From contig JAIQZO010000024.1 in the NCBI GenBank assembly GCA_021777055.1, forward strand, positions 186,001 through 250,000: a stretch of 64,000 nt of DNA, in the 5' to 3' direction. The notes beneath the pieces are model-generated. The model saw only the letters and a list, made by a program, of their open reading frames with translations, made no database searches and was not told where the DNA came from. This document shows positions 45,484-56,799 of this stretch, in pieces. The first letter of the stretch is position 1. Each line of letters starts with the position of its first letter. The DNA comes from Candidatus Anammoxibacter sp. (GTDB lineage: Bacteria; Planctomycetota; Brocadiia; Brocadiales; Anammoxibacteraceae). Both the position numbers and the translations under genes were made by a program.

Positions 45484-45624
45484 TTACAGGAGAAGGGAAG
45501 TCCCTTAAGGGCACGGACCCGCCGCTGTGTTTGGTGATGAAAGCTGCAAAATGTCACTGTTCTATTTATGAATGGGAAGGCGCAGTTAGTAGGACGAACC
45601 AATAGTCAGAAAACCTGCCTGTAA
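45484..45624 (+). promoter_or_regulatory. Cobalamin riboswitch, copy C (intact)
   Basis: P1 TTACAGG/CCTGTAA, GGGAAGTCCC, ACGGACCCGCCGCTGT, GTCACTG, GGGAAGG and the B12 box are all present, with only a few substitutions from copy A. It is followed by element M2 and terminator T3. Confidence 0.92.
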
Positions 45625-45679
45625 TTTTATTCACTCATCTCCGAAGGTAAAGGAGGGTGAATGGTCATATTATTATTTT

Positions 45680-45866
45680 ATACTCAAAGTGATTACTGTT
45701 TCGACATTTAGCAATCCATTTTCCAGCTATCTTTGGATGTTATTCAATGATGATTTCCTATATTGCGATGTAGCGAAAGCCACATCGGCGGAATCTCTAA
45801 ATCATAACATACAAAGATAAACAAAGGCTGAATCATTAAATGTCAAACCAATGATCAATCTGAGAA
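45680..45866. mobile_element. Palindromic ~185-bp element, copy M2
   Basis: Same core as M1 (AGCTATCTTTGGATGTTATTC ... TCATAACATACAAAGATAA) and CGACATTTAG arms, but more diverged, including a changed apical loop (GCGATGTAGCGAAAGCCACATCGGC). It lies between riboswitch C with its hairpin and terminator T3. Confidence 0.8.
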
Positions 45867-45899
45867 AATAATTTCTTTATCTTTTATAGATAAACCATT

Positions 45900-45940
45900 A
45901 GCCCGGATCTCTTTATCAAGAGGTTCGGGCTTTTTTTTTT
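45900..45940 (+). terminator. Intrinsic terminator T3
   Basis: AGCCCGGATCTCT / AGAGGTTCGGGCT then 10 T, identical in its stem to T2. Last terminator before the porin gene. Confidence 0.9.
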
Positions 45941-45941
45941 G

Positions 45942-46124
45942 TATACTCATGGAGGGCATAGATTAAAGTTTTAGCATCCCATCTTTCAGCTATCTTTGAA
46001 AGTTATTCAATCGCAATTTCCTCGATGTAGCTATGGCTACGCCTGTGGAATTGCTCAATCATAACCTCCAAATCTAACTAAAAGCTGCATCACTAAAACT
46101 TTAATCTATACCCTCCATAAGTAT
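45942..46124. mobile_element. Palindromic ~185-bp element, copy M3
   Basis: Core nearly identical to M1, but the outer arms are different and again self-complementary: TATACTCATGGAGGGCATAG on the left, CTATACCCTCCATAAGTATG on the right. It sits between T3 and the porin ribosome-binding site, so its hairpin ends 14 nt before the ATG. Confidence 0.85.
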
Positions 46125-46138
46125 GAAAGGAGAGTATT

Positions 46139-47707
46139 ATGAAATTTGCCAGTAGATTACTTTGTTTAATATTAACCCTCGTTTTTAGCAATAGTGCCTT
46201 TGCAGAAGTCACAGAAGAGATGTACAGGGCTCTCGTGGAACGTTTGCAAAGCGTTGAAGAGAGTGTAAAAGGAGTTAACAACTATTTTGTCAAAGTGGAC
46301 AACATGGAGTCAGATTTTGCCGGATTAAGAACCAAAATAGAAGGAACAGAGGGCACAAAACCTGTTTCTTACAACAATAATAGCAGCAATAACAGTAATT
46401 ATGATAAAAAAGTAAATGACCGTTTAAAGATGCTGGAGGATAATGTCTTTGAACTAAAGGACAGGGCAACCCTGATGGATATGACAGATGAGATTAGAAG
46501 GGTTAAAGAGTTTGTCTGTCCCAATGGACACGTTTTTCCTGATCAAGGGACAAAAAAGAAATGCCCAATTGACGGATTGAAACAAAAAAGTCGAAACCGT
46601 TACAAATTATACAAATTTGCTAGGCGTGAAAGCATATCTGAACGAATAGGTGCGGCTATTGAGGAGGAGTTTGAAAGGCGTATAGTTCTGGGCGCAAGCG
46701 GAACCGGTATATATCAGCAGATTGTAAGCAGCGACAAGAAAGAACGGGGATTTACACAGGGATCATTTGATCTGCTGTTTATCAGCAAACCGTTACTGTA
46801 TACTACTTTCTTCATAGACCTGGAAGCTATAGGTGGCAACGGCCCGGATGAAATTATCGGTAGTTTTTCGGGCATTAATGATGATTCCGGTTCTTTTCAG
46901 GATGACGATGGAATAGACCGGTTATCTGTTAGAGAAGTATGGCTGCAGACACACCTTTTGAATGAACGTCTAATGATTGTAGGAGGAAAGATAGATCTAA
47001 CAAACTACTTTGACTCCAACACCGTGGCAAACGACGAAACCACCCAATTCATAACAAGTGCATTTGTAAATAATCCTACCATGGAAGTACCTGAAAACGG
47101 TCCGGGTATTGTCGCCTTCTTTGATACCAGAAGGGGTCTAACGTTAGGTCTGGGTCTACAAAGTGCAGACAACTCAGGATTTAACATCACGGATCATATC
47201 TACGCCATTGCAGAGATCGGATACAGATCACACTTCTTTTTCGGACAGGAAGGTAATTACCGAATCTGGGGGCGTATGAACGGTGGACGTGATGACAACA
47301 GAGGTTTCGGTATAAGCATGGACCAGAACCTTTCCACTCGTCTTACACTGTTTGCACGATACGGAGCCAATGAGGAAAACGGCACTTCTAACAGGGATAA
47401 AGATGGCGATGGAGTTATTGATATTGATCTTGGAGACAATGACACTGATATTGCCAGTGCGTGGAGCGTCGGTATGCGTTTAAGGTCCCCATTCTTTTCC
47501 AGGGTTAACGATGAAGTTGCCTTCGCATTCGGATCGCTGGACCTAGTCGGAGGTGATGATGAGAGTGCCGCTGAAATCTATTATAAATTCCATATTAACG
47601 ACCACTTTGCCATTACACCAAATTACCAGGCAATATTTGATACAGCCGGAGTGGGAGACGAAGATACGGTTTCAGTTATAGGAATAAGGACCCAACTGGA
47701 GTTTTAG
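46139..47707 (+). CDS. OprB-like outer-membrane porin under B12 riboswitch control
   Basis: 522 aa. The signal peptide (FASRLLCLILTLVFSNSAFAE) is followed by a predicted coiled coil (about residues 28-70), an Asn/Ser-rich linker, and a short C-P-N-G-H ... C-P-I-D-G zinc-ribbon-like segment (about 123-142). From about 165 the sequence alternates amphipathic strands with calcium-binding-like acidic loops (DKDGDGVIDIDLGDND) and ends IGIRTQLEF, with the terminal Phe typical of beta-barrels; overall most like carbohydrate porin OprB. The N-terminal coiled coil suggests attachment to a periplasmic partner or trimerisation. RBS AAGGAGAG is 4 nt before the ATG. B12-linked regulation suggests a corrinoid-related substrate; this is inference. 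Confidence 0.8.
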   Translation: MKFASRLLCLILTLVFSNSAFAEVTEEMYRALVERLQSVEESVKGVNNYFVKVDNMESDFAGLRTKIEGTEGTKPVSYNNNSSNNSNYDKKVNDRLKMLEDNVFELKDRATLMDMTDEIRRVKEFVCPNGHVFPDQGTKKKCPIDGLKQKSRNRYKLYKFARRESISERIGAAIEEEFERRIVLGASGTGIYQQIVSSDKKERGFTQGSFDLLFISKPLLYTTFFIDLEAIGGNGPDEIIGSFSGINDDSGSFQDDDGIDRLSVREVWLQTHLLNERLMIVGGKIDLTNYFDSNTVANDETTQFITSAFVNNPTMEVPENGPGIVAFFDTRRGLTLGLGLQSADNSGFNITDHIYAIAEIGYRSHFFFGQEGNYRIWGRMNGGRDDNRGFGISMDQNLSTRLTLFARYGANEENGTSNRDKDGDGVIDIDLGDNDTDIASAWSVGMRLRSPFFSRVNDEVAFAFGSLDLVGGDDESAAEIYYKFHINDHFAITPNYQAIFDTAGVGDEDTVSVIGIRTQLEF

Positions 47708-47946
47708 TCAAATTGTCCTTGCACCTTCTACAAAATTTTTTGAGGAATTATTGGAATAGGTGCTTGAATTTCATTATAATACCCTGAAATCAAAATAGAG
47801 TACTGTCTTTAAATACATTTAGCCAAATTTGGTTGAATAATCAAAAGAGGAGGTGTAACTGCAGAAATATCATAAAAATATTTTAAGACTTTCGGAAGTT
47901 ATCTTATCACATTTTATATTTTAACAATTTAAAAAAGGAGTAAACT

Positions 47947-49134
47947 ATGTTAAAAAGATTGAGCTCTCTTATTCTTGGCGTTGTTATTGCCGGCTCTTTT
48001 ATTACCGGTACAATTAATGCAGCCGAAAATCAGAAAAGTTTTGATCCGAAATCTGTAGTTTTCGTAACTAACAGAGATTCCAGTGATATTGCTGTAATTG
48101 ATATGAACACCGAGACAGTAATTGACCGTATTGCATGTGGAGACTTCTCAAATCCACACATGGCAGTTGCAACAAATGACGGCAAATATCTTTTAGCCAC
48201 CGGCACAAACTCAAACTTTGTAGCTATTATAGACCTGAAAACACGTGAAATTAATAAAGTAAGATTGGGCTTAATGCCGGAGCACTTTGATATTTCACCT
48301 GATAATAAATACGCTTACATTGGAAACATGGGTAATGGAGAAATGTCTGTTGTTGACATCGAAAACAAGATTGAAGTTAACAGAATTGCTGGATTCTTTG
48401 AACCACATGGTCCTGTTTGTCTACCAGGTGGAGACAAAGTGTATGTTTCAAATATGGGTGCACACGAAATCAGCGTAATAGACGTAAAGAACCCACAGGT
48501 AGCAAAAAGGATTGAAGTTGGTAGCGCATTCATGATGGCTATGGTTGATATGCCTGGCAAACTTTCTGAAATCATCGGAATCGCAAACCCAACATTAACA
48601 CCTGATGGACGTTACGCTTATGCTGCAGACGGTGATTCTAACCAGGTTGCAGTTATTGACACAGAGACTGACAGTGTTATCAAGACTATCCCTGTTGGAG
48701 ACGAACCTTGGAGAGCATATGCATCTCCTGATGGAACAAAGATGTTAGTCCCTAACAATGGAGATCAGACAGTTTCAGTTATAGACACAAAGAAAAATAA
48801 AGTTATCGCCACATTCCCGGCTGGCGAAGATATGACCGGCGTTAATTTTGTTAACGGTGGTAAAAAGGCATATGTTATCAGCCGTGGAGAAAGCGCTATT
48901 TACGTTATTGACCTTGTAAAGATGAAAGAGCAGAAAAGGATTAAATTTAACCAGGATATGGTCTTTGAGACTGCATCCACAACTGCTGATGGAAAAAAAG
49001 TTTACCTTGCTGCATCACAGGCAAACTCTGTTGTAGTTATTGATGGAAATACAGATAAATATGCCATGATAAGAGACGTTGGTCTTTCACCATGGGCAGT
49101 TACAATCATCGGTGGCGCTAACTACTGCCATTAA
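47947..49134 (+). CDS. Secreted YncE-like YVTN seven-bladed propeller
   Basis: 395 aa. The signal peptide is LILGVVIAGSFITGTINAA. About seven repeats of the form F-V-T-N-R-D-S-S-D-I-A-V-I-D follow, as in NPDNKYAYIGNMGNGEMSVVD and ANPTLTPDGRYAYAADGDSNQVAVIDT, giving one beta-propeller. YncE-type proteins are exported and of uncertain function. Strong RBS AAGGAG with 6-nt spacing. Separated from the porin by 239 bp with no terminator, so it might be cotranscribed and thus also riboswitch-controlled. A good terminator follows at 49168-49217. Confidence 0.85.
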   Translation: MLKRLSSLILGVVIAGSFITGTINAAENQKSFDPKSVVFVTNRDSSDIAVIDMNTETVIDRIACGDFSNPHMAVATNDGKYLLATGTNSNFVAIIDLKTREINKVRLGLMPEHFDISPDNKYAYIGNMGNGEMSVVDIENKIEVNRIAGFFEPHGPVCLPGGDKVYVSNMGAHEISVIDVKNPQVAKRIEVGSAFMMAMVDMPGKLSEIIGIANPTLTPDGRYAYAADGDSNQVAVIDTETDSVIKTIPVGDEPWRAYASPDGTKMLVPNNGDQTVSVIDTKKNKVIATFPAGEDMTGVNFVNGGKKAYVISRGESAIYVIDLVKMKEQKRIKFNQDMVFETASTTADGKKVYLAASQANSVVVIDGNTDKYAMIRDVGLSPWAVTIIGGANYCH

Positions 49135-49167
49135 TTGATGATTCTGTTTTCGTAATAGTTTTAAATT

Positions 49168-49217
49168 AAAGAGCAAGGCTTGATATGAAAATAACATATC
49201 AAACTTGCTCTTTTTTT
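49168..49217 (+). terminator. Intrinsic terminator after the YncE-like gene
   Basis: AAAGAGCAAGGCTTGATATG, 7-nt loop, CATATCAAACTTGCTCTTT then TTTT. Long stem with one internal mismatch. Confidence 0.9.
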
Positions 49218-49525
49218 ATGGGGATTACATTTGTTCCACTCAACGAGATAATAGATGAGATATTGTATTACACTGTAAAAACTTCCCTTTTTAGAAAGAT
49301 TTTGTGCTATATTGATGTGATGTAATAGTAACGGACAAACAAGTTTGTCTATCCACACAAATTTTTCTTATCTTCTACTCGATCACGGGCTCTGCCTTGT
49401 AACGAGCAGGTTCAGGTTCTGCTTGTTATTTAAATATGCTTAATGTTTTCTGCAATTGGTTTGAACTTACTGTAAATCTAAAATGCCAAATTTAACATTT
49501 GGCTCCATCTATGCCCCATTATGAC

Positions 49526-51124
49526 ATGAAATTAACTGCAATTTTAAGAAACATCTTCTTTCTGACAATCATTTACTTATCAATACACCCAATAGCATCT
49601 GCACATTTGGAAAACAGAGGCAAAGCTGCAGTCACACTAAAAAAGATAAATAAAGTAATAGAACAGGGAGAATACAAGGTCGAATTCTCTTTTTACACCA
49701 TTGGTGATAAAGGAATTGCTGATTTTGCATTTAAGATAATGAATATGGAAACCGGCATCTATTATAGAGACAGTATGACACTTCAAATCATAGCCCCAAA
49801 CGATACAACGCTCCCGGCATACACCCCGTTCATGGATAATGATTCTAATTTCAAAATGAGAAGCTTTTTGCCTAAAAAAGGTGATTACAAAATCGTTGTA
49901 ACTATAAATACAGAGACGAATAAAGATCAGTTTGTATTCCCTTTTATATTAAAGCAGAATGAGCCCTCCAATCTCTGCGCATGGTGTGGTATGTTAATAA
50001 CAAACAACCAGACAGTTCACACCCTTACCCTAAATAACGGGGAACAAAAAAGCACATGCTGTGCCCACTGTGCACTGGACACAAGGAACAAATTTAGTGA
50101 TATGTTAGATCGTATGGAAACCATCGATTTCAGAAACAATGAAAAGGTTGAATCAGAAAACGCACTGTATGTAATGGATTCAACGATCACAATTGAAGAT
50201 TCAATGCCCCCATACATACTGGCATTTTCATCAAGAGAGTCCGCAAAAGAGTTTCAAAAAGAGTATTCCGGAACTTTGGTTAACTTTAATAACCTGGTGG
50301 AAGAGGTAAATAAAGAGCATGATAACACCCTGGCACAGGACGAAATTAATCAGCTGCTATTTTTTGAAGATTTCTTACAAAAAATCACAAGAAACTATTA
50401 TAAAGATGTTGATATTAAGGAGTTAATCGATGTATCCATTGAAGGGGTAATGGCATTTCTAGACAAAGATAGCTCATTAAAGAAGAAAACAGATCCCCCG
50501 TCATTGGATTTCATAAGGGGTTTTGACAGAGATGAAACCATAGAGAACCAAAAGATTATCAATGGTAATATCGGGTATGTTAAGATTAAACATTTTGGCA
50601 GAAGGACAAAGGAAGATTTCAAGAAAGCCATAGAGAAATTTAATAAAAAAGGGATAAAAGGGCTGATTCTAGACCTGCGTGATAATCCGGGTGGCAATAT
50701 TGATGAAGCGTTGGAGATAATGCAGTATTTTGTCCCAAACGGAGCCTTGTTGGTCTCCGCAAATATAAACAAGAAAGAGAAGAACTATTTCTCCAACAGC
50801 ACGGAAAAGTATGAATATCCCATTTCAATATTAATTAATAATAAAACCGCCAGCAGCGCAGAAATATTTGCAGCATCACTACACTATTATAATGCCATCT
50901 TAATCGGTCAAAACAGCTATGGTAAAAACTCCATTCAAAAACCAATTCCAATAAATAGCGACTATACACTATTTCTAACAGTGGGAAAGTACACCCTGCC
51001 GGATGGCACAACTGTAAACGAATCCGGAATCAAACCCGACCATTATTCCACCGACGATAACCACATACTAGCAATGGCTTTAGATTGCATAAAAAAGCCA
51101 AATAACAAACCAAAGGTTGAGTAA
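49526..51124 (+). CDS. NosL-like domain fused to S41 (CtpA-type) protease
   Basis: About 532 aa. Signal peptide (MKLTAILRNIFFLTIIYLS); a beta-sandwich-like N-terminal part (to about 140); a NosL-like copper-site segment CAWCGMLITNNQ (about 150) with a following CCAHCALD; then an S41 peptidase from about 285 on. GYVKIKHFGRRTKEDFKKAI, GLILDLRDNPGGNIDEA and TASSAEIFAAS carry the substrate and catalytic-Ser regions, and GQNSYGKNSIQ the catalytic Lys. No PDZ domain is evident. NosL binds Cu(I) for N2O reductase maturation. The fusion suggests a copper-linked periplasmic protease; this is inference. ATG 49526 is chosen because the signal peptide begins there; ATG 49511 and TTG 49499 are upstream alternatives. 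Confidence 0.8.
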   Translation: MKLTAILRNIFFLTIIYLSIHPIASAHLENRGKAAVTLKKINKVIEQGEYKVEFSFYTIGDKGIADFAFKIMNMETGIYYRDSMTLQIIAPNDTTLPAYTPFMDNDSNFKMRSFLPKKGDYKIVVTINTETNKDQFVFPFILKQNEPSNLCAWCGMLITNNQTVHTLTLNNGEQKSTCCAHCALDTRNKFSDMLDRMETIDFRNNEKVESENALYVMDSTITIEDSMPPYILAFSSRESAKEFQKEYSGTLVNFNNLVEEVNKEHDNTLAQDEINQLLFFEDFLQKITRNYYKDVDIKELIDVSIEGVMAFLDKDSSLKKKTDPPSLDFIRGFDRDETIENQKIINGNIGYVKIKHFGRRTKEDFKKAIEKFNKKGIKGLILDLRDNPGGNIDEALEIMQYFVPNGALLVSANINKKEKNYFSNSTEKYEYPISILINNKTASSAEIFAASLHYYNAILIGQNSYGKNSIQKPIPINSDYTLFLTVGKYTLPDGTTVNESGIKPDHYSTDDNHILAMALDCIKKPNNKPKVE

Positions 51125-53209
<2,085 letters not shown>

Positions 53210-53237
53210 TAAAATTTGTAATTAATTATTAGAAGCA

Positions 53238-53275
53238 AAAAAAAAGCCTCCGTACCTTATACGGAGGCTTTTTTT
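53238..53275 (+). terminator. Intrinsic terminator of groL
   Basis: AAGCCTCCGTA, 5-nt loop, TACGGAGGCTT, then TTTTT. Perfect 11-bp stem. Confidence 0.93.
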
Positions 53276-53314
53276 ATGGAATAGAGAATCCAGAAAACAG
53301 AATCCAGAACCCGG

Positions 53315-53592
53315 GTTGTCCGGTTAGGTATTTGCTTGGCAAATATAGAAGCTAACATCCAGTGCCTAAAATACCTAAATTGCCTAAAATGAGCTAAAAT
53401 TATAGAATCTTATTTATTTTTCTGTGCATCGGGAGTCTCTCCAGATGCTTTATCCACGCTTTGCGCTACAGTAACGGATTCTGTATCGTAAGGAACTCCC
53501 GATACACAAGAACATTTTATTTATTATTAATAAGAAACAACACTATAAATTTTAGGCACTTTAAGTAATTTAGGCATTTTAGGCAATTCTTT
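53315..53592. repeat. Nested palindromic repeat between groL and uvrB
   Basis: Begins GTTGTCCGGTTA (53315). Outer arms are TGCCTAAAATACCTAAATTGCC (53363 on) and the inverse TTTAGGCATTTTAGGCAATT near 53570-53590. Inner arms are TGTGCATCGGGAGT and ACTCCCGATACACA. The left arm and GTTGTCCGGTTA recur at 13501-13603. No ORF. Confidence 0.7.
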
Positions 53593-53628
53593 ACACTATT
53601 TCTATATTTCTTAAACACACAGATTTAA

Positions 53629-55593
53629 ATGTCAATATTCGAACTATCTTCAGACTTTAAACCTCAGGGCGACCAGCCGCAGGCAATTAAAGAGCTTGTA
53701 AAAGAATTTAAGGCTGGAACGAAGCATCAGAACCTTTTGGGCGTTACAGGATCGGGAAAGACCTTTACAATGGCCAACGTCATTGCGGCTTTGGGAAAAC
53801 CTACATTGGTAATGTCGCATAATAAGACTCTGGCAGCCCAACTGTATAGCGAATTTAAAGAATTCTTTAAAAAAAATGCCGTAGGTTATTTTGTCAGCTT
53901 CTATGACTATTACCAACCGGAGGCATATATCCCGCAACGTGATATTTATATTGAAAAAGAGGCCACAATTAATCAGGAGATTGACCGCCTTCGCCTTGCA
54001 GCAACAAGTGCACTGATGTCAAGAAAGGATGTAATCCTTGTGGCAAGCGTTTCATGTATTTATGGACTTGGCTCCCCTGAAGAGTATCAGGAGATGTATA
54101 TATTCCTTAAGAAAGGAGAAGAGGTTGACCAGACCGATCTTCTGAAAAAACTGGTAACCATACAATACGAGAGGAGCTCCCTGGATTTTACACGGGGAAC
54201 ATTTAAGGTCACCGGAGATGTGATAGAGGTATACCCCGCATATGAAGAGTTCGCTTACAGAATAGAGCTGTTTGGTGATGAAATAGAACGACTCTCCATT
54301 ATAAGCCCTGTTAACGGCGAAACATATGAAAGGGTTGAAGAGATATCTCTCTACCCTGCAAAGCACTTTGTCCTGCCCGATGGACGAATTGAAGCGGTAG
54401 TAAAATCAATTGAAGAGGAGCTGGTAGACTGGCTTGGACAACTTAGATCAAAGGGCAAACATATAGAAGCACAAAGGCTTGAAGCGCGGGTAAGATACGA
54501 CATGGAGATGCTGCTGGAAATAGGGTATTGCCACGGAATAGAGAACTATTCCCGACATTTAAGCGCAAGAGCACCCGGTTCACAGCCATACACACTGTTT
54601 GATTATTTTCCGGAAGATTTCTTTCTGATAATAGATGAATCCCACGTCTCGGCACCTCAGATTAGGGGTATGTATTTTGGTGACAGGTCACGGAAAGAGA
54701 CTCTTGTTAATTACGGCTTCCGGCTTCCGTCCGCATTGGACAACAGACCGTTGCGTTTTGAAGAGTGGGAGAAAAAGATCAATCAGGTTCTCTTTGTCTC
54801 CGCCACCCCGGCACAATACGAACTGGAGAAAACCCACGGAAAAGTCGTGGAACAGATAATAAGACCTACCGGACTAGTAGACCCTATAATACATGTGAGG
54901 CCTGCACGTACCCAGGTAAAGGATCTGCTTGTTGAAATTAAGAAGCGGGTCAAGATGAAAGAGAGGGTACTGGCAACCACATTAACCAAACGGTTGGCAG
55001 AAGATCTTAGCGAATATATCAGGGACGAAGGGGTCCAGTGTATGTACCTGCACTCAGAGCTCAATGCCATTGAAAGGGTTGAGATACTCAGGGACTTAAG
55101 GCTAGGAAAATTTGATGTTCTCATTGGTGTAAACCTTTTGCGAGAAGGTTTGGACCTACCGGAAGTATCACTAGTTGCCATACTGGATGCGGACAAGGAG
55201 GGCTTCCTCAGATCAGAAACCTCTCTAATACAGACCATAGGCCGTACTGCAAGGAATGTTAATGCCGAAGTTATTCTTTACGGCGACAATGTAACAAACT
55301 CCATGCAGAATGCCATTAACGAAACTGAGAGACGAAGAAAGATCCAAACCGCTTATAACAAAAAGCACAAGATTACCCCTACCACTATCAAGAAAAGTAT
55401 TCGAGACGGTATAGAAGCCGAGTATGCAGCAAAAAAACTGGTTACCGAAGTCGTAAAGGAGACAGAAGAGCAGTACGTTACCCAGGAATATATAAACGAA
55501 CTGGAACAGGAGATGCGGGAAGCCGCGGAAAAGCTGGACTTTGAAAAAGCCGCGTCATTAAGGGATAAGATACAAAAGCTGAAACAAGAGTAA
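53629..55593 (+). CDS. uvrB: Excinuclease ABC subunit B
   Basis: Nucleotide excision repair helicase-like subunit, 654 aa. Walker A is [15 protein letters not shown], the beta-hairpin region is [25 protein letters not shown] is FFLIIDESH, helicase motifs V-VI are [14 protein letters not shown] and QTIGRTARN, and the C-terminal UVR motif ([21 protein letters not shown]) binds UvrA/UvrC. Complete and normal. A perfect palindrome lies just after the stop. Confidence 0.97.
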   Translation: MSIFELSSDFKPQGDQPQAIKELVKEFKAGTKHQNLLGVTGSGKTFTMANVIAALGKPTLVMSHNKTLAAQLYSEFKEFFKKNAVGYFVSFYDYYQPEAYIPQRDIYIEKEATINQEIDRLRLAATSALMSRKDVILVASVSCIYGLGSPEEYQEMYIFLKKGEEVDQTDLLKKLVTIQYERSSLDFTRGTFKVTGDVIEVYPAYEEFAYRIELFGDEIERLSIISPVNGETYERVEEISLYPAKHFVLPDGRIEAVVKSIEEELVDWLGQLRSKGKHIEAQRLEARVRYDMEMLLEIGYCHGIENYSRHLSARAPGSQPYTLFDYFPEDFFLIIDESHVSAPQIRGMYFGDRSRKETLVNYGFRLPSALDNRPLRFEEWEKKINQVLFVSATPAQYELEKTHGKVVEQIIRPTGLVDPIIHVRPARTQVKDLLVEIKKRVKMKERVLATTLTKRLAEDLSEYIRDEGVQCMYLHSELNAIERVEILRDLRLGKFDVLIGVNLLREGLDLPEVSLVAILDADKEGFLRSETSLIQTIGRTARNVNAEVILYGDNVTNSMQNAINETERRRKIQTAYNKKHKITPTTIKKSIRDGIEAEYAAKKLVTEVVKETEEQYVTQEYINELEQEMREAAEKLDFEKAASLRDKIQKLKQE

Positions 55594-56658
55594 GCCATGG
55601 TTTTTGTAAGTGGAAACTGTTTCCACTTACAGATGCTGGAGCTGTCTTGCAGACTGCTTCTAAACGTTTTTTATAGAACCTTAAACTCTCCAATCTTATT
55701 GAACCTTTTCCCTCGTTAAACTGGAAGACCTGAAAGTAAAAGTATAATAACTCACAAATAAATATTCACAAAGAAACATTTAAAGCACTCTTCAATACTT
55801 CCCTAGGACACCGTCAGCCATTAATTTTCTGGTTATAACCCCAAGGCTAAAGCCATGAGTTACATCACAAAACTACACTTTACTAATGTAACTCATACCT
55901 TTAGGTTTGAGTAGGTTACATGTAAACTTCATACGTCACAAAGAGCATTTTACTAGAAAAATGAAACTAGGCGGTATACTAGCAAGTACCATAGGTAAAT
56001 AGCAGTAAATGTTTATGCCCAACTTTAAATATATATATTAAGATACAAGAAACATATTTGACACCAATATAATCAAGGTCAAGACAGTACAAATCATTTC
56101 GGTACATGAAACAGGCCCCAGTACTATTGTAGTTCATTTACATGCAGCAACCCACACTTGTCAACATTTTCTTCACCCTCTTGCACGAATGATATTACAT
56201 ACACGTATCGCATTGTTATGCATACACAACATGTATGCACATGCATTCATACAAGCCATTCAGAACCACCAACGTTCACATTATAAACAGTGCCACTCGC
56301 TGCACATACAAAAACAGACCCTGATTGGTATCAATTTTGCTATAAATCTTTACAGATTCTCATAAAAACAACGCGGAATAACTGCAGTTAATATAAACAA
56401 TGCCTGTTATCAATACCGGTTAGCCCCATACCTCTGTATTTGAACAACCAAGGATTTATATTTCCGTTTGTCTGTTCTTCTATTCAGAGTTTCTTTAGTT
56501 TTTTATTACGAAAGGAGGTAACAAAGTTAAAAGGATATATTACGTTTAAACCCGTTTTAATAAATATGTTTTAGGTAGTTATTTGGAGAAGCTATTTTTA
56601 CCCAAAAGAAGGAAAGGAAGGGTATTATTAGAAATTTATCAAACTACAATTTATTAGG
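55594..56658. other. Long gene-poor region
   Basis: No convincing gene on either strand. At 55605-55631 is a perfect palindrome, TGTAAGTGGAAA-CTG-TTTCCACTTACA, 12 nt after uvrB, with no T-run. At 56513-56520 a strong AAAGGAGG sequence is not followed by a start codon at suitable distance. Confidence 0.55.
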
Positions 56659-56708
56659 TTGGCCGTCTGACATCAGTGGAGCATTTCCACCGCACGAGCC
56701 ACGGCCAA
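56659..56708 (+). ncRNA. Candidate structured RNA element
   Basis: An outer stem TTGGCCGT/ACGGCCAA encloses an inner hairpin GTGGA-GCATT-TCCAC and an asymmetric region CGCACGAGCC. Locally GC-rich in an AT-rich spacer, 92 nt before the FG-GAP gene start. It matches no riboswitch class I recognise. Confidence 0.3.
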
Positions 56709-56799
56709 AACTATGCCCATTTAGATAAAAATAGTGAAATCTGTAAATCATACAGCTCTTTTATCAAAACAAAATTTTTATTATGAAAAGGATTTTATA

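Noticed and set aside
44690..45940. Three repeated ~330-bp blocks taken first as a possible CRISPR-like or phage attachment repeat
   Set aside because: Repeat units are far too long and contain the conserved blocks of the cobalamin riboswitch plus an intrinsic terminator.
56513..56580. Small gene after the strong AAAGGAGG sequence
   Set aside because: No ATG, GTG or TTG at a suitable distance with a meaningful reading frame.
56659..56708. Hammerhead or other known ribozyme
   Set aside because: CTGACATCAG lacks the CTGATGA core and no GAAA strand is in place.
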